64,000 bases of DNA from an uncultured Massilia sp. GTDB taxonomy: Bacteria > Pseudomonadota > Gammaproteobacteria > Burkholderiales > Burkholderiaceae. The notes below the pieces were generated by a model. That model did not search any database, was not told where the DNA came from, and was given only the letters and a program-made list of their open reading frames with translations. The stretch's first letter is position 1. Each line of letters opens with the position of its first letter. The stretch is from NCBI GenBank assembly GCA_946481275.1, contig CAMLMV010000008.1, positions 112,383 through 176,382 on the forward strand, given 5' to 3'. Positions 35,428 through 46,215 of the stretch are shown piece by piece. Made by a program: the position numbers and the translations under genes.

Positions 35428-36495
35428 TTAGAGTTTCATGGCCGATACATAGCCGGTCAGTTCGAGGTAGCCCCGTCCCGCGGGCCGGCCGTCGCGCTGC
35501 ACGGTGACGGCGCCTTCCCAGTACACGGCGCCGGTCGACCGGCGCGAATCCAGTTCCTGGTCCGGCTGCAGCGGCTCGATGCGCCATTGCGTCGTCCCTG
35601 TGGTGAGGAGCGTCGCCACCGGGTAGGCGGCGTTCGTGCGGGGCGAGGTCCAGGTCCGTTGCGGCGCGAAGCGTACCTGGTCCGGACCGTATTGCGTCAC
35701 CTTGCCGGCACCGTCGCGCCAGGTCGCGTGGGCCCACAGTGTACTACCATCCTTCGCGCGGATCCGGAAGGCCATCAGGGCGCCCCCGTCGTCGAGGTTC
35801 ACGCCGGTCCAGTCCCAGCCCGCGGCATTCGTATCGAGCACCTGGCTGGACCATTCGTGGTCGAGCCATGCGGTGCCCGTGACGGCCTGCCTGCGGCCCG
35901 CGCGTACCACTTCGCCATCGACCTGCAGGTGCGGCTCGCTGTAGTAATAGCTGGCATGCCCCGCCTGCGGACCCTTTTGCGAAAAGCCGGCCTCGCCCTG
36001 CAGCAGCACCGGTTGCGTGGGCGTGAGCCGCAACGTGAACGACAGCTCGCCGGAGCGCACGACGACGCGGTAGCGGCCGTCCGGCTCGCGCCGCATGCTC
36101 CAGTCGTCCAGTTTCACGTCGGTGGTGCCCGTATTCGCGTACGCGAGCCCGAACCCGGCGCGGGCGCTGCGCTGGTCGTGCACGAGGTGGCCGAGCGCCG
36201 GGTCGGACAGCGCGGCGTGGCCGATGATCAGCTGCTGCGGCGCGAACGCGCTCGGGTTGGCGGGATCCGTCTCCGTGCGGCTGCGGAAGAACGTGACCTG
36301 GAAACCGAGCGGCTTGCCGTCCGGCGTTTTGAGCCAGCCGGTCGCGTACCACCATTCCGTGCGGTAGTCCGGATGGGCGCCGTAATCGGCCGGGAAGGTC
36401 AGCGTGCGTCCTGGCGTGACAGGCGCGAACACGGGCGGCGCCGCGCTGGCGCACGTCGCGATCAACCACAGGACGAGGATGCGCAGTACGCTCAT
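35428..36495 (-). CDS. Secreted AttH/CrtC-like lipocalin-type protein
   Basis: This 355-residue protein is exported (signal peptide ending LIATCASA, about 19). It has the double-lipocalin fold of the AttH/CrtC (hydroxyneurosporene synthase-like) family: FPADYGAHPDYRTEWWYATGWL near the start, PLGFQVTFFRS, GTAWLDHEWSSQ and GWDWTGVNLDDGGALMAFRIR. Some CrtC members hydrate carotenoids, but most genes in this context accompany an FtsX-type permease and are of unknown function. Here it overlaps the permease stop by one base. Absence of carotenoid genes nearby argues against the CrtC reaction. A role in handling a lipophilic ligand at the envelope is inferred. Confidence 0.85.
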   Translation of the reverse strand: MSVLRILVLWLIATCASAAPPVFAPVTPGRTLTFPADYGAHPDYRTEWWYATGWLKTPDGKPLGFQVTFFRSRTETDPANPSAFAPQQLIIGHAALSDPALGHLVHDQRSARAGFGLAYANTGTTDVKLDDWSMRREPDGRYRVVVRSGELSFTLRLTPTQPVLLQGEAGFSQKGPQAGHASYYYSEPHLQVDGEVVRAGRRQAVTGTAWLDHEWSSQVLDTNAAGWDWTGVNLDDGGALMAFRIRAKDGSTLWAHATWRDGAGKVTQYGPDQVRFAPQRTWTSPRTNAAYPVATLLTTGTTQWRIEPLQPDQELDSRRSTGAVYWEGAVTVQRDGRPAGRGYLELTGYVSAMKL

Positions 36496-39044
36496 CACCA
36501 ATCCTCCCGCACCGCGCGCACCGGCCCGCCGGACAAGGCGTAGCGGCCCGACACGAGCGCCGTCGCGACGGACGCCGCCACCAGCACGGCCGCGACGCTG
36601 CCCAGCAAGGGCCACGGCAGGTGCAGTTGCATCGTCCAGTGGAACGACTGCGGATTGACGACGTAGACGAGGATCAGGCTGATGACGAGGCCCAGCACGA
36701 AGCCCGTGACCACGCCGAGCGCCGTCAGCGCGCCCCCTTCGACAGCGAGGATGCCCAGGACCTGTCTGCGCGTCACGCCCACGTGGCGCAGCATGCCGAA
36801 TTCTTTCGCGCGCGCGAGCGTCTGCGCGGAGAACGTGGCCGCCACGCCGGAGAGTCCGATGGCGATGGCGATCGCTTCCAGCAGATAGGTCACGGCGAAG
36901 CTGCGGTCGAAGATTCTTAAACTCATGGCGCGGATGTCGCCGGGCCGCGCCATCTGCAGCGCCGCGCCGAACGGCAGGCGGCGCAATGCACCTTCCACGT
37001 GCGCGACGTCGGCGCCGGGCGCGGCCCACAGCGCGGCATCCGTGACGGTCGTGTCGCCCGTCAGCGCGCGATAGTCGTCCAGGAGCACGACGGCGGAACC
37101 GGTCTGGTTCGCATAGTCGCGCCAGACGCCGGCGACGAAGAAGGGCTGCGGGCGGCCGCCCAGCGGCAGGTTCACCGTCTGGCCGACGTGCAGGCGGTAC
37201 AGGTCCGTCATCGCTTCCGACACCCACACGGGACGGGCGCCGGCCGGGACCGGGGCCGTGGCGCCGACGAGGGCGAGCATCCGGCCCGGATCGCGCGCAT
37301 CGATGTCGCGCGCCACGAGCACGATGTTCGGGCGGGCCGGGTCGAGCGACAGGGGCCGCGTGCGCAGGAACGCGGCCCGCGCGACGCCGGGCACGCCGGC
37401 CATCGCGGCCTGGTCCGGCGCGCCGAAGCCGCCCGTGTTGCCGCCGCCGCTGCTGCGCACGTACAGGTCGGCCGGCAGGATGTGCAGGATCCAGTCGTCG
37501 ACGGAGACGCGGAAGCTGGCCACCATGATGCCCATCGCGACCATCAGGCTGAAGCTCGCGAGCACGCCGCCCAGTGCGATGGATGCCTGGCCCGGCGCGT
37601 TGGCGAGGCGCGCCAGCGTGAGCGCCAGCACCGGCGAGCGATCTTCGCGCCGGCGCAGCACGCGGTCCAGCAACCGGAACGCGGAGGCGGCCAGCCGCGG
37701 CATCAGGCCGATGCCGCCGATTAGAAGTAACGCGACGGCGCAATAACCGAACAGCGGCAACCCGAACACGGGCGGCGCGAACGCGCAGGCGCCGGCGAGC
37801 AGCAGGCAGACGAGGGCGGGCCAGATCCGGTTCAGGCGGGCCAGCGCCGTCTCGTCGTTGCCCGACTTGAGCGCGATGGCGGGCCGGGCGCGGGCCGCTT
37901 CCAGCGCGGGCGCGGCACAGCCGAGCAGCGCGACGCCGAGGCCCAGACCGAAGTACACGAGGGCGGCGCCGGGCGCGAACTGCACGCGCGGCTTCACGCC
38001 GGGGAAGTAGCCGGCGCCGAGGTCGCCGCCGAACAGAGACAACGCCGCTGCCGCGAGACCGTAGCCGGCCGCGATGCCGAGCAGGGCGCCAAGCACGCCC
38101 AGCGTGGCGCCTTCCAGCAGTACCTGGCGCAGCAGTGCGCGCCGTTCCAGCCCGAGCACGCGCAGCAGCGCGAACTGGCCGCGCCGGCGCAGCACGGACA
38201 GCGCCTGCGTGGAAAACACGAGGAATGCGCCCGTAAACAGCGCGACGAGCGCCAGCACCGTCAGGTTCACGCGGTACGCGCGGCTCAGGTTATTGCTGCG
38301 GCTTTCCTGGTTCTCGTCGCCGGGACGGCCCACCGTGAAGCGGCCGGGATAATCGCGCTCCAGCTCCACCGCCAGCAAGCGTTCGAACGTGGCGCGGTCG
38401 ACGCCGTCGCGCAGTTTCAGGTCGACGCGCGACAGTTTGCCGGAGAGATTGAAGCGCCATTGCAGCGCGCCGATGTCCATCACGCCGAGGCGCTGGCCGC
38501 TGCGCGCGCGCAGGATCGGGCCCGCCACGCGCAATGACAGGTCCCGCGTGCCGGCGCGGACGGCGAGGGTGTCGCCGCGCGTCTTGCCCAGCCACGCCTG
38601 CGCGGCCGGCGACAGGAACACGGCGTCGTCGGCGAGGACGTCGTACGGGTGGGCCGCGTCCGGCACGCCCATCAGGTCGGGCGCGATATGGCCGGCGCGG
38701 AAGGCGTCGAGGCCGACGATCTTCAGCGACCCCTGGCCATCTGCGCGAGCCGCATCGACTTCCAGCACGGGCGAGGCGAGGGCGACGCCGTCATGCGTCG
38801 CGAGACGCGGGTAGATGGCTTCGTCGAACAGGGCTTCGCGCCCCGTCACCTGGACGTCGGCCTGGCCGGACAGGCTTTGCACGGCCGCGTTGAATTCGTT
38901 GAATGCCGCCGCGTTGATGAGGTGGATGGCGAAGCCCATCGCGACGCCGACGGCGATGGCGACGAGGGCCAGCACCGCACGCATCGGATGCGCACGCCAC
39001 TCGCCGAACAGCAGCCAGCGTGATAACTGGCTCACGCCGGACAT
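36495..39044 (-). CDS. FtsX-family ABC transporter permease (large, two FtsX modules)
   Basis: This 849-residue permease has two FtsX/MacB-type units. An N-terminal helix (PMRAVLALVAIAVGVAMGFAIHL) precedes a periplasmic domain, then a helix cluster around 290-420. A second periplasmic domain and a final three-helix FtsX module (about 730-840) follow, with the coupling segment FGMLRHVGVTRRQVLGI. Such permeases need a LolD/MacB-like ATPase, which normally lies immediately upstream. Here that position is occupied by a DUF4124 gene overlapping by 13 bases, and no ATPase is adjacent. It is paired with the lipocalin gene downstream. The start MSGVSQLSRW at 39044 fits the first helix, and longer in-frame extensions lack support. 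Confidence 0.87.
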   Translation of the reverse strand: MSGVSQLSRWLLFGEWRAHPMRAVLALVAIAVGVAMGFAIHLINAAAFNEFNAAVQSLSGQADVQVTGREALFDEAIYPRLATHDGVALASPVLEVDAARADGQGSLKIVGLDAFRAGHIAPDLMGVPDAAHPYDVLADDAVFLSPAAQAWLGKTRGDTLAVRAGTRDLSLRVAGPILRARSGQRLGVMDIGALQWRFNLSGKLSRVDLKLRDGVDRATFERLLAVELERDYPGRFTVGRPGDENQESRSNNLSRAYRVNLTVLALVALFTGAFLVFSTQALSVLRRRGQFALLRVLGLERRALLRQVLLEGATLGVLGALLGIAAGYGLAAAALSLFGGDLGAGYFPGVKPRVQFAPGAALVYFGLGLGVALLGCAAPALEAARARPAIALKSGNDETALARLNRIWPALVCLLLAGACAFAPPVFGLPLFGYCAVALLLIGGIGLMPRLAASAFRLLDRVLRRREDRSPVLALTLARLANAPGQASIALGGVLASFSLMVAMGIMVASFRVSVDDWILHILPADLYVRSSGGGNTGGFGAPDQAAMAGVPGVARAAFLRTRPLSLDPARPNIVLVARDIDARDPGRMLALVGATAPVPAGARPVWVSEAMTDLYRLHVGQTVNLPLGGRPQPFFVAGVWRDYANQTGSAVVLLDDYRALTGDTTVTDAALWAAPGADVAHVEGALRRLPFGAALQMARPGDIRAMSLRIFDRSFAVTYLLEAIAIAIGLSGVAATFSAQTLARAKEFGMLRHVGVTRRQVLGILAVEGGALTALGVVTGFVLGLVISLILVYVVNPQSFHWTMQLHLPWPLLGSVAAVLVAASVATALVSGRYALSGGPVRAVREDW

Positions 39045-39466
39045 TCCACCGCCAGCGCTTCCGTCGCCCGTTTCGCGCGGCGCCGGGCAGCCACCTTGGC
39101 GCGGCCCGACAGGCGGGCGACGTCTTCCTCGGCCCAGCGCTTGCGCAGGTGCAGGCGTGCGCATTGCTTGCGATGCGTGGCGGTGACGCGGGCCTGGCGG
39201 GCGTCGGCCCTGGCGATGCGGTCCTGTTCTTTCTCCCGTGCGATGCGCAGCTTTTCCAGCTCGAGGAGTGTGCGCGCGTCGCGTGTCGTCACGGATTCCG
39301 CGCCTTCCGGCCGGATGCCCGCCGGTGGCGGCAGCTCGACGGATTTGCCGTGGGCGCACGGGCGATCCGAGTAACCCGTCTTGCCGTCCTGCGTGCATTT
39401 GTAGACGGGATCGGCGAGGGCGTTGGTCAACAAACAGGCCGCGAGCAGGGGAAGAAAGCGCATCAT
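39032..39466 (-). CDS. DUF4124 secreted protein
   Basis: This 144-residue protein has a signal peptide (LLAACLLTNALA, about 18) followed by the DUF4124 core VYKCTQDGKTGYSDRPCAHGKSVEL, with its two conserved cysteines. The rest is a highly basic, helical stretch rich in Arg/Lys/Ala (about 75-135). The function is unknown. DUF4124 proteins are common periplasmic proteins in beta- and gammaproteobacteria. It overlaps the downstream permease by 13 bases and lies 13 bases after the FAD oxidase gene, so it is in the middle of the packed minus-strand run. Confidence 0.82.
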   Translation of the reverse strand: MMRFLPLLAACLLTNALADPVYKCTQDGKTGYSDRPCAHGKSVELPPPAGIRPEGAESVTTRDARTLLELEKLRIAREKEQDRIARADARQARVTATHRKQCARLHLRKRWAEEDVARLSGRAKVAARRRAKRATEALAVECPA

Positions 39467-39479
39467 GAAGGTCTCCGGT

Positions 39480-40889
39480 TCAGAGGATTTTACCGGGGTT
39501 CATGATGCCGAGCGGGTCGAGCGCGGCCTTGACGGCACGCATCAGCTGCAGCTCGACCGGGGATTTGTAGCGGGGGAGCTCGTCGCGCTTCAGGGCGCCG
39601 ATGCCGTGCTCGGCCGAGATCGACCCGCCGTGCGCCGCCACGCTGTCGTGCACGATGCGGTTGATGGGGCCTTGTTCGGCGAGGAAGTCGTCGTGGCGGA
39701 TGCCTTCCGGCGGCGCCACGTTGTAGTGCAGGTTGCCGTCGCCCAGGTGGCCGAAGCAGACGATCTGCACGCCCGGATAATCCGCGTCGAGCTGGGCGTC
39801 CGTCGTCTCGATGAAGTCGGCGATGCGCGAGATCGGCACGGAGATGTCGTGCTTGATGTTCTTGCCGGCGGCGGCCTGCGCGAGCGGGATGTGTTCGCGG
39901 ATGGCCCACAGCGCGCGCGACTGGGCGATGGACGTCGCGACGACGGCGTCCTGCGCGAGACCGTCTTCCAGCGCCTGTTCGATCGCGCGCTCCAGCAGCG
40001 CCACGCCGTGCGCCTCGGATTCGTGGCTCGACAGTTCCAGCAGGGCGTATTGCGGATAGCGTTCCGGAAACGGCTTCGGCAGGTCGGGGAAGTGGCTGGC
40101 CACGAGGCGCAGGCTCACGTCGCTCATCAATTCATAGCCCGTCAGCGTGGGGCCGCACTCTCCTTCGACGAGCTTCAGCAGCGCCAGCGCGTCGCGCGGC
40201 GTGGCCAGCGCGACGAGTGCCGTGATCGCCGCCTTCGGCTGCGGGAACAGTTTCAGCACGGCCGCCGTGATGACGCCGAGCGTGCCTTCCGCGCCCACGT
40301 ACAGGTCGCGCAGGTCGTAACCCGTGTTGTCCTTGCGCAGTCCCCGTAGGGCATCCCACACTTCGCCCTGCGCGGTGACGACTTCCAGGCCCAGGCACAA
40401 TTCCCGCGTGTTCCCGTAGCGCAGGACGCCCGTGCCGCCCGCATTGGTCGACAGGTTGCCGCCGATCGTGCAGCTGCCCTCGGCGGCCAGCGACAGCGGG
40501 AACAGCATGCCGTGTTCGCCGGCCGCGTGCTGGATGTCCTGCAGGATGCAGCCGGCGTCCACCGTCATCGTGCGGTTGAACGTGTCGACGGTGCGGATGC
40601 GGTTCAGGCGCCGCAGCGACAGCACGATGGCGTCGCCCGCCGCATCCGGCACGCTGCCCAGCACGAGTCCCGTGCGGCCGCCCTGCGGGACGATCGGGAC
40701 GCGCAGTTCCGCGCACAGGCGCACGACGGCGGCCACTTCCGCCGTGCTCGCGGGCCGGACGACGGCGCGGGCGCGCCCCGTGAAGCGGCCGCGCCAGTCG
40801 GTCAGATATGGGGCGGTGTCGTGCTCGTCGACGAGGACGTTGGCCGCACCGACGATGCCGCTGCAGCGTTCGATCAGACCATCAGTCAT
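39480..40889 (-). CDS. FAD-linked D-2-hydroxyacid dehydrogenase (GlcD-like)
   Basis: This 469-residue flavoprotein has the FAD-binding domain PF01565 (about 40-180) with VPQGGRTGLVLGS and GGNLSTNAGGTGVLRYGN. The C-terminal FAD-oxidase domain (about 215-468) contains FGHLGDGNLHYN with metal and substrate histidines, and SISAEHGIGALKRDELPRY. The family includes glycolate, D-lactate and D-2-hydroxyglutarate dehydrogenases. The single-subunit layout and the HGDGN-type and EHGIG motifs favour D-2-hydroxyglutarate or D-lactate, but this is not certain. It overlaps the upstream DUF2069 gene by eight bases and is part of the wrbA-headed run. Confidence 0.88.
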   Translation of the reverse strand: MTDGLIERCSGIVGAANVLVDEHDTAPYLTDWRGRFTGRARAVVRPASTAEVAAVVRLCAELRVPIVPQGGRTGLVLGSVPDAAGDAIVLSLRRLNRIRTVDTFNRTMTVDAGCILQDIQHAAGEHGMLFPLSLAAEGSCTIGGNLSTNAGGTGVLRYGNTRELCLGLEVVTAQGEVWDALRGLRKDNTGYDLRDLYVGAEGTLGVITAAVLKLFPQPKAAITALVALATPRDALALLKLVEGECGPTLTGYELMSDVSLRLVASHFPDLPKPFPERYPQYALLELSSHESEAHGVALLERAIEQALEDGLAQDAVVATSIAQSRALWAIREHIPLAQAAAGKNIKHDISVPISRIADFIETTDAQLDADYPGVQIVCFGHLGDGNLHYNVAPPEGIRHDDFLAEQGPINRIVHDSVAAHGGSISAEHGIGALKRDELPRYKSPVELQLMRAVKAALDPLGIMNPGKIL

Positions 40890-41280
40890 GCGGCACTTTG
40901 ACCTTGTCGAGCAGCTCCTTGGCCAGCTTCTGTGCCTGCTTCTTGTACGGGCGCAGGTACAGCAGGGCGAACAGGAAGTACGAGACGACAAGCAGCGCTT
41001 CGCCCAGCGCCATCATGCGCGAGATTTCCGTCCTGTCGCTCCAGGCGCGCACGATGCCTTCGACGAAGTAAATCAGGATCACCATCGACGACCACTGCAG
41101 CGTGTACAGGTCGCGCTTGAGGACGCCGCGCAGCGGCAACAGCAGCGGCAGGGCCTTCAGCGCCAGCAGCGAGCCGCCCGGATGGAGCGGCGCGACGACG
41201 ATTTCCCAGACCAGCAGCCAGGCGAACAGGATGACGAGACTCGTCACCGCGCCCGTATGAAACACCCTTAGCGTTTGCAT
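40882..41280 (-). CDS. DUF2069 inner-membrane protein
   Basis: This small 132-residue membrane protein has four predicted helices: TSLVILFAWLLVWEIVVAPL, SLLALKALPLLLPLRGVL, MVILIYFVEGIVRAW and ALLVVSYFLFALLYL. The conserved LPLLLPLRG and YFVEGIVRAW mark DUF2069. The C-terminus is a Lys-rich cytoplasmic tail. The function is unknown. It begins three bases after wrbA, a pairing I recall in other proteobacteria, and overlaps the following FAD oxidase gene by eight bases. Confidence 0.9.
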   Translation of the reverse strand: MQTLRVFHTGAVTSLVILFAWLLVWEIVVAPLHPGGSLLALKALPLLLPLRGVLKRDLYTLQWSSMVILIYFVEGIVRAWSDRTEISRMMALGEALLVVSYFLFALLYLRPYKKQAQKLAKELLDKVKVPHD

Positions 41281-41283
41281 CGC

Positions 41284-43305
<2,022 letters not shown>

Positions 43306-43316
<11 letters not shown>

Positions 43317-43614
43317 GCTTGCCGGTCAGCATCTCCCAATACATCACCCAGTCCGCGCGGAACGCATACCACGGGTGGCCGAACGTGGCCGGGCGGTTTT
43401 TTTCGAAAAAGAAGTGCCCGATCCAGGCGCCGCCGTAGCCGGTGACGACGGCGACGCCGAGCCACCACGGATTCAGGCTGTCGACGTATTGCGCGACGCC
43501 CGCGATGGCCGACGACGTGCCGAGAAAATGCGCGCGGCGGCACATCCGGTTTTCGTGCTGGGACAGGTACCAGGGATAGAACTGCGCGAAGCTGTCGTAG
43601 CGGACGGCGGCCAT
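43306..43614 (-). CDS. DUF962 (Mpo1-like) membrane protein
   Basis: This short 102-residue membrane protein has the DUF962 pattern: WYLSQHENRMCRRAHFLGTSS at the N-terminus, two helices (about 35-70), and GYGGAWIGHFFFEKNRPATFGHPWYAFRADWVMYWEML. The conserved His residues (HENR, H in RAHFLGT, GHFFFEKN, HP) match those proposed to bind Fe2+ in yeast Mpo1, a dioxygenase acting on 2-hydroxy fatty acids. Bacterial function is unproven. It overlaps yihY at the 3' end by 11 bases and follows an alpha/beta hydrolase gene by 34 bases. Confidence 0.9.
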
Positions 43615-43648
43615 GCTGGTCTCCTTTGGTCTTGCTGTCCAGTGTAGA

Positions 43649-44452
43649 TCAATCCAGGCCGTGCACGAAGTCCGCGAGCGCCGCGTAGACCTCATCCGGC
43701 CGTTCCGTCATCAGCGCATGCCCGCAATCGACCGTGACGACGCGCGCGTGCGGGATCGCGGCCACGAACCCCTGCGCCGAGCGGGGCGGCGTCATGACGT
43801 CGCGCCGGCCCTGCACGAACAAGGTCGGGCACGCGATGGCCTGGGCCGCGGCGCCCCCGTTCGCGTACGTATTGCACGCCACGAAGTCCGTGTGGAACAG
43901 CCGGTCCGGGTTCACCTGCGACAGGCGCTGCATCAGCCGGCGCGACGCGCCCGCCAGCCAGACACCTTGCGGCCGGCCCGGCGCGGCCGGCGCGATGGCC
44001 GCGTGCGACCACAGATTGACCATGTCGATCGCGGCCGTGTCGTTCGTGCGCGCCGTCTCCAGCAGGGCGTCCGACACCTTCATCGGCCACGTGCTGCCCA
44101 CGAGCGCGAGGGCACGCACCCGGGCGCCCGCGCGGGACGCCGCCTCGAGGGCGATCAGCGACCCCATGCTGTGGCCGGCCAGCACGGCGCGGTCGATGCC
44201 GGCCACGTCGAGCAGGTCGAGCAGCCACGTGGCCATCTCCTCCACGGTCGCCAGCGCGGGGCCGGCGCTGCGGCCGTGCCCGGGCAGGTCGACGGCCAGC
44301 ACATGGTGGCCCGCGCGCGCGAGGGCGCGGGCCTGGGCCGTCCAGACGGAATGGTCGTTCTGGGCGCCGTGGATGAACACGATGGCGGTCTTGCCGGGCG
44401 CGCTGCCGGCGGTGTACGCATAGGCGGTCCTGCCGTTCACGTCGAGCAGCAT
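43649..44452 (-). CDS. Alpha/beta hydrolase (MhpC-like)
   Basis: This 267-residue hydrolase has the oxyanion motif VFIHGAQNDHSVW (about 25-37), VDLPGHGRSAGP, nucleophile elbow LAGHSMGSL (Ser near 94) and terminal VDCGHALMTERPDEV, with the catalytic His near 247. The acid lies in VQGRRDVMTPP. It is cytoplasmic and the substrate is not predictable. It begins one base after the stop of the MetY-like gene upstream, so the two are co-transcribed. This is a possible clue to the role of that odd protein. Confidence 0.87.
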   Translation of the reverse strand: MLLDVNGRTAYAYTAGSAPGKTAIVFIHGAQNDHSVWTAQARALARAGHHVLAVDLPGHGRSAGPALATVEEMATWLLDLLDVAGIDRAVLAGHSMGSLIALEAASRAGARVRALALVGSTWPMKVSDALLETARTNDTAAIDMVNLWSHAAIAPAAPGRPQGVWLAGASRRLMQRLSQVNPDRLFHTDFVACNTYANGGAAAQAIACPTLFVQGRRDVMTPPRSAQGFVAAIPHARVVTVDCGHALMTERPDEVYAALADFVHGLD

Positions 44453-44453
44453 G

Positions 44454-45557
44454 TCAGGCTCCTTTCTGCGCCAGTTTCAGGGCGCGGGCGATGTCGTCGA
44501 GCAGGTCGTCCGGGTCTTCCAGGCCCACGTAAAGGCGCACGGTGCCCGCACCGGCGTCCATGGCGAACGAGCGGGGACCGCCGAGGGCGTCCGACCGGCC
44601 GACGAGTTTCAGCGCATCGAGGAAGCGCCCGGCCGCGGCCGGCCCGCCCCGCAGCGTGAACGGGACGACGGCGCCGGCGCCGCGTGGCAGGAGTTCGTGG
44701 CTTGCATACGCGACCCCGGCGACGGCCGGGTGGCCAGCGAGCGTTTCCGCGGCCTTGCGTGCACTGGCGACGTGGCGGTCCATGCGCATGCCCAGCGTCT
44801 CGAGCCCCCGCAGGATCGTGGCGGCATCGTGCGCGCCCAGCGCGGCGCCGAAATCGCGCAGGCCCGCGTGGCGCGCGCACAGCGCGAAGGCGCCGACCGT
44901 CGACTCCTCCGTGAACACCCGGCCGTCGCACGCGGCGTTCGGTTCGCACAGTTCGGCGAAGCGGCCCGTGCGTGCGTGCGTGGCGTGCCAGTCGAACGTG
45001 CCGCCGTCGACGAGCAGGCCGCCGGGCGCGCCCGCTTGCCCCGCGAGGAAGGCGGCATCGTGGACGACGAGGTCCGCGCCGTGGTCGAAGGCGGCCAGCA
45101 GCCAGGGCGTGGCGAGCGTCGCGTCGACGAGCAGCGGCAGGTCGTGGCCGTGCGCGACGGCGGCCACGCGCGGGATGTCGAGGATGGTGCCATCCTGTCC
45201 GGGCGCTGCGGCGACGAGCACCCGCGTCTCGGGCCGGATGGCCGCGCGCCAGGCGTCGGGATCGTGCGGATCGACGAACGTCGTGGTCACGCCGAAGCGC
45301 CGCAAGCCGTGCGCGAGGAGGGCGCGGGCATCCATCCGCAGGTTGTCCGCGGCGGCGACGTGATGGCCGCTGCCCGCCAGCGTGGCCAGCGCGAGATGCA
45401 GCGCGGCCTGGCCGCTGGCCGTGGCGATGCCCGCGACACCGCCTTCGAGGGCCGCGACACGCTCCTCCAGGGTGGCGACGGCCGGGTCGGAAATCGGGGC
45501 GCCGGTTGCGACGTGCAGCGCCAGCGTGGTGAAGCCGGGGTACCTTGGACCGCTCAT
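44454..45557 (-). CDS. MetY-like (O-acetylhomoserine sulfhydrylase family) protein lacking the PLP lysine
   Basis: This protein of about 367 residues is clearly derived from the Cys/Met-metabolism PLP family. It keeps EERVAALEGGVAGIATASGQAALHLAL, TTTFVDPHDPDAWRAAIRPET, LLVDATLATPWL, FDHGADLVVH, GGLLVDGGTFDW and the substrate-binding Arg in VRLYVGLED. Where the family has SATK with the PLP lysine, this protein reads HDAAFLAGQAG (about 166-176), with no lysine. The YGGT tyrosine is also replaced (NLRMDAR), and about 45 N-terminal residues containing the YSRxxNPT phosphate-binding motif are missing. It therefore should not form the usual Schiff base. The frame is intact and composition normal, which suggests a retained pseudoenzyme rather than fresh decay. 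Start 45557 follows AGGA, while 45566 is an alternative. Confidence 0.8.
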   Translation of the reverse strand: MSGPRYPGFTTLALHVATGAPISDPAVATLEERVAALEGGVAGIATASGQAALHLALATLAGSGHHVAAADNLRMDARALLAHGLRRFGVTTTFVDPHDPDAWRAAIRPETRVLVAAAPGQDGTILDIPRVAAVAHGHDLPLLVDATLATPWLLAAFDHGADLVVHDAAFLAGQAGAPGGLLVDGGTFDWHATHARTGRFAELCEPNAACDGRVFTEESTVGAFALCARHAGLRDFGAALGAHDAATILRGLETLGMRMDRHVASARKAAETLAGHPAVAGVAYASHELLPRGAGAVVPFTLRGGPAAAGRFLDALKLVGRSDALGGPRSFAMDAGAGTVRLYVGLEDPDDLLDDIARALKLAQKGA

Positions 45558-45745
45558 GGGGCTCATCCTGAAAACGAAGACGGCGCATGCTAGCATCCGA
45601 TAGCGCTAACCGTTACATTTAATCATCAAGATGGTGCAGAGTGCACGGTTGCAAGGCAAAAAGGTGGATTTTTTGGGGAGCTTAGGCTAGAGTCAAATTT
45701 ATGAAATACACAACGCAGCACGCATCTCCAATCAAGGGGGTCCAA

Positions 45746-46201
45746 ATGAAGGTATCGGAAATCCTGCAGGTCAAGGGCGACATCCTGTACACCGTGTCGC
45801 CGGACACCGACCTGGCCAACGCCGCCGCCACGATGGCCGAGCGCGACATCGGTTCGCTCGTCGTGATGGAATACGGCGACCTGGTCGGCATGCTGACCTT
45901 CCGCGAGGTCATCAAGGCCTTGCATGCGCACGGCGGTTCGCTCGAACCCGCGGGCACCGTGCGCAAGCACATGGACGACAGCCCGATCACCGTCACCCCG
46001 GACACCGAAGTCAACGAAGTGCGCCGCATCATGCTGGAAAAGCACGCGCGCTACCTGCCCGTCATGAACGCGCGCACGCTGCTGGGCGTGATCTCGTTCT
46101 ACGACGTCGCGAAGGCCGTGCTCGAGGCGCAGAGCTTCGAGAACCGCATGCTCAAGGCTTATATCCGCGACTGGCCCGCGGAGCAGATGGCCGAGGATTG
46201 A
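45746..46201 (+). CDS. Two-CBS-domain protein
   Basis: This 151-residue protein consists of two CBS motifs forming one Bateman module. The first (about 5-65) has ILYTVSPDTDLANAAATMAERDIGSLVVME and LVGMLTFREVI. The second (about 75-135) has SPITVTPDTEVNEVRRIMLEKHARYLPVMN and LLGVISFYDVAKAV. Such stand-alone modules bind adenine nucleotides and regulate a partner, unknown here. The start at 45746 is chosen because AGGGGG lies just upstream and the earlier in-frame ATG at 45701 would add a non-conserved leader. It is flanked by divergent and convergent genes and appears monocistronic. Confidence 0.9.
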   Translation: MKVSEILQVKGDILYTVSPDTDLANAAATMAERDIGSLVVMEYGDLVGMLTFREVIKALHAHGGSLEPAGTVRKHMDDSPITVTPDTEVNEVRRIMLEKHARYLPVMNARTLLGVISFYDVAKAVLEAQSFENRMLKAYIRDWPAEQMAED

Positions 46202-46215
46202 GCCTCTGGCCGTGA

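Noticed and set aside
35428..36495. Carotenoid 1,2-hydratase (CrtC) as the function of the lipocalin-like gene
   Set aside because: No carotenoid genes are present, and the permease neighbour fits the AttH-like context instead.
44454..45557. Annotation as a functional O-acetylhomoserine sulfhydrylase or cystathionine synthase
   Set aside because: The PLP lysine, the stacking tyrosine and the phosphate-binding segment are absent, so the enzymatic name would mislead.
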